NCBI GenBank assembly: GCA_963797675.1
Contig: CAWCQQ010000006.1
Location: 124,001-188,000, forward strand
Source: DASQPR01 sp963797675
GTDB lineage: Bacteria > Actinomycetota > Actinomycetes > Mycobacteriales > Micromonosporaceae
Direction of reading: 5' to 3'
DNA: 64,000 nt
Both the position numbers and the translations under genes were made by a program. Shown here piece after piece: positions 63,087 to 64,000 of this stretch. The notes below the pieces were generated by a model. The model ran no database searches and was not told the DNA's origin. It saw nothing but the letters and a program-made list of their open reading frames with translations. Each line of letters starts with the position of its first letter. The stretch's first letter is position 1.

Positions 63087-64000
63087 CTACTGGTACGCGC
63101 GCGCCTGGATGTCGTAGAGCTCGGCGTATTGGCCGCCGCGGGCGATCAGCTCTTGGTGGCTGCCGACCTCGGCCACTCGGGCACCGTCGAGCACCACGAT
63201 CAGATCGGCCATCCGCGCGGTGGAGAACCGGTGCGAAACCAGAATCGTGATGCCCCGCGTCGGATTGTGCCGCCGCGCGCCGGCGGAGTACCGCTCGAAC
63301 AGCGCGTGCTCGGTCTCGGCGTCGAGCGCAGCGGTCGGCTCGTCCAGGACGAGCACCAGCGGCGCGTCCCGCATGAATCCTCGCGCGAGCGCGAGCTTCT
63401 GCCACTGCCCGAACGACACGTCGATCCCGTCCGGCCAGGCCCGACCGAGCTGGGTCGACAGCCGCTGCGGTAGCGCGTCGACGACATCGTCGGCACCGGC
63501 GCGGTCGACCGCGCCGACCACGGCCGGTTCGTCGTCGGCAAGCGGCAGGTCGCCGACGCCGATCGTCTGTTGCGCCCGCAGTTCGAACCGGAAGAAGTCC
63601 TGGTATGCGCCGGTCAAGCCGGCACGCCAGCCGTCCGCCGGGATGCGGGCGAGGTCGACGTCGTCGATCATGATCCGGCCGCTGGTCGGTGTGTAGAACT
63701 TCGAGAGCAGCTTGACCAGCGTGCTCTTGCCGGCGCCGTTTTCGCCGACGATCGCGACCACGCTGCCGGCCGGCAGGAACAGATCGACGTCGCGGAGCAC
63801 CGGTACCGTCGTCCCCGGATAGGCGAACGTCACGCCGTCGAACCGGATGCCCTCGGCCAGTCGGGTCGGGACGGCCGCGTCGGACTGCTCGGTGAACGAC
63901 GCCGCGTAATCCTCCAGCCAGGCCAGTCGCCGCGAACCGTCGAGCCAGATGCCGCGCAGGAAGCCGATCTCGCCGACGGTTGCCCCGACATAGGCGGACA
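63087..64000 (-). CDS. ABC exporter (TMD-NBD), C-terminal part; runs off the right edge
   Basis: The last about 304 residues of a TMD-NBD protein; the membrane domain lies outside the window. The NBD has FDGVTFAYPGT (A-loop), Walker A GENGAGKST, Walker B LVLVLDEPTAALD and H-loop VSHRFS. The signature is VSFGQWQK, with Phe for the first Gly of LSGGQ. Exporters of this GQWQK type occur in actinobacterial peptide and lipid export loci. It points towards the LuxR fragment; its neighbours beyond 64000 are unknown. Confidence 0.88.
   Translation of the reverse strand, partial: SAYVGATVGEIGFLRGIWLDGSRRLAWLEDYAASFTEQSDAAVPTRLAEGIRFDGVTFAYPGTTVPVLRDVDLFLPAGSVVAIVGENGAGKSTLVKLLSKFYTPTSGRIMIDDVDLARIPADGWRAGLTGAYQDFFRFELRAQQTIGVGDLPLADDEPAVVGAVDRAGADDVVDALPQRLSTQLGRAWPDGIDVSFGQWQKLALARGFMRDAPLVLVLDEPTAALDAETEHALFERYSAGARRHNPTRGITILVSHRFSTARMADLIVVLDGARVAEVGSHQELIARGGQYAELYDIQARAYQ

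Noticed and set aside
1..64000. Insertion sequences, integrases or tRNA-linked attachment sites
   Set aside because: No transposase or recombinase motif, no paired terminal inverted repeats around genes, and no tRNA cloverleaf recognised.

Overview
The window is high-GC DNA from an actinobacterium, probably a filamentous or otherwise developmentally complex one. The clues are a SARP/AfsR-type regulator, two SigE-like ECF sigma factors with overlapping membrane partners, CebR/CelR-type operators, a SAM-IV-type riboswitch, many lipoproteins, leaderless-type promoters and frequent GTG starts. I cannot name a genus. I see no tRNA, rRNA, CRISPR array, transposase or phage gene.

Layout. 1-10.9 kb: a truncated SGNH hydrolase, a heterodimeric ABC exporter, a sulfotransferase, an SGNH hydrolase, an HSL-type esterase and a one-module NRPS (C-A-PCP, A domain read by hand as glycine-specific); together they look like a small orphan natural-product locus. 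10.9-24.1 kb: ECF sigma factor with membrane partner, secreted GH8 glucanase, secreted S33 peptidase, an AbiEii-like nucleotidyltransferase pair, an MFS pump divergent from a SARP regulator, a PadR/membrane-protein pair with a leaderless promoter, and two secreted proteins. 24.2-31.9 kb: an Opp/Dpp-type ABC uptake operon whose promoter sits between two CebR/CelR-type operators, followed by a GH1 beta-glucosidase. This reads as a cello-oligosaccharide uptake and hydrolysis unit built on an oligopeptide-type rather than the usual CUT1 transporter.

31.9-44.5 kb: a deleted D-amino-acid-oxidase remnant, a second ECF module, a fused full-length ABC exporter, nitroreductase, APH(6)-like kinase, a lipoprotein, threonine dehydratase, molbindin, FKBP isomerase, Nei glycosylase and Pgi. 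Almost every gene from 32.9 to 44.3 kb carries one to five single-base frameshifts (about 23 in 11.4 kb), while the two flanks are nearly clean. Because housekeeping genes such as pgi are hit, local sequencing error is the likeliest cause. The products are described from the reading frames rejoined by hand.

44.5-64 kb: lipoproteins, one of them very large, separated by tandem repeats; an alanyl-tRNA synthetase outside its usual neighbourhood; a hotdog thioesterase; an M29 aminopeptidase; an LppU-like protein; a PAP2 phosphatase; an SDR/TetR divergent pair with two palindromic operators; a polysaccharide deacetylase; a DEAD-box helicase with a long leader; a SAM-IV-controlled class V aminotransferase; a scar joining two broken genes head to head; and a truncated ABC exporter at the right edge. 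Perfect hairpins sit at several gene junctions.
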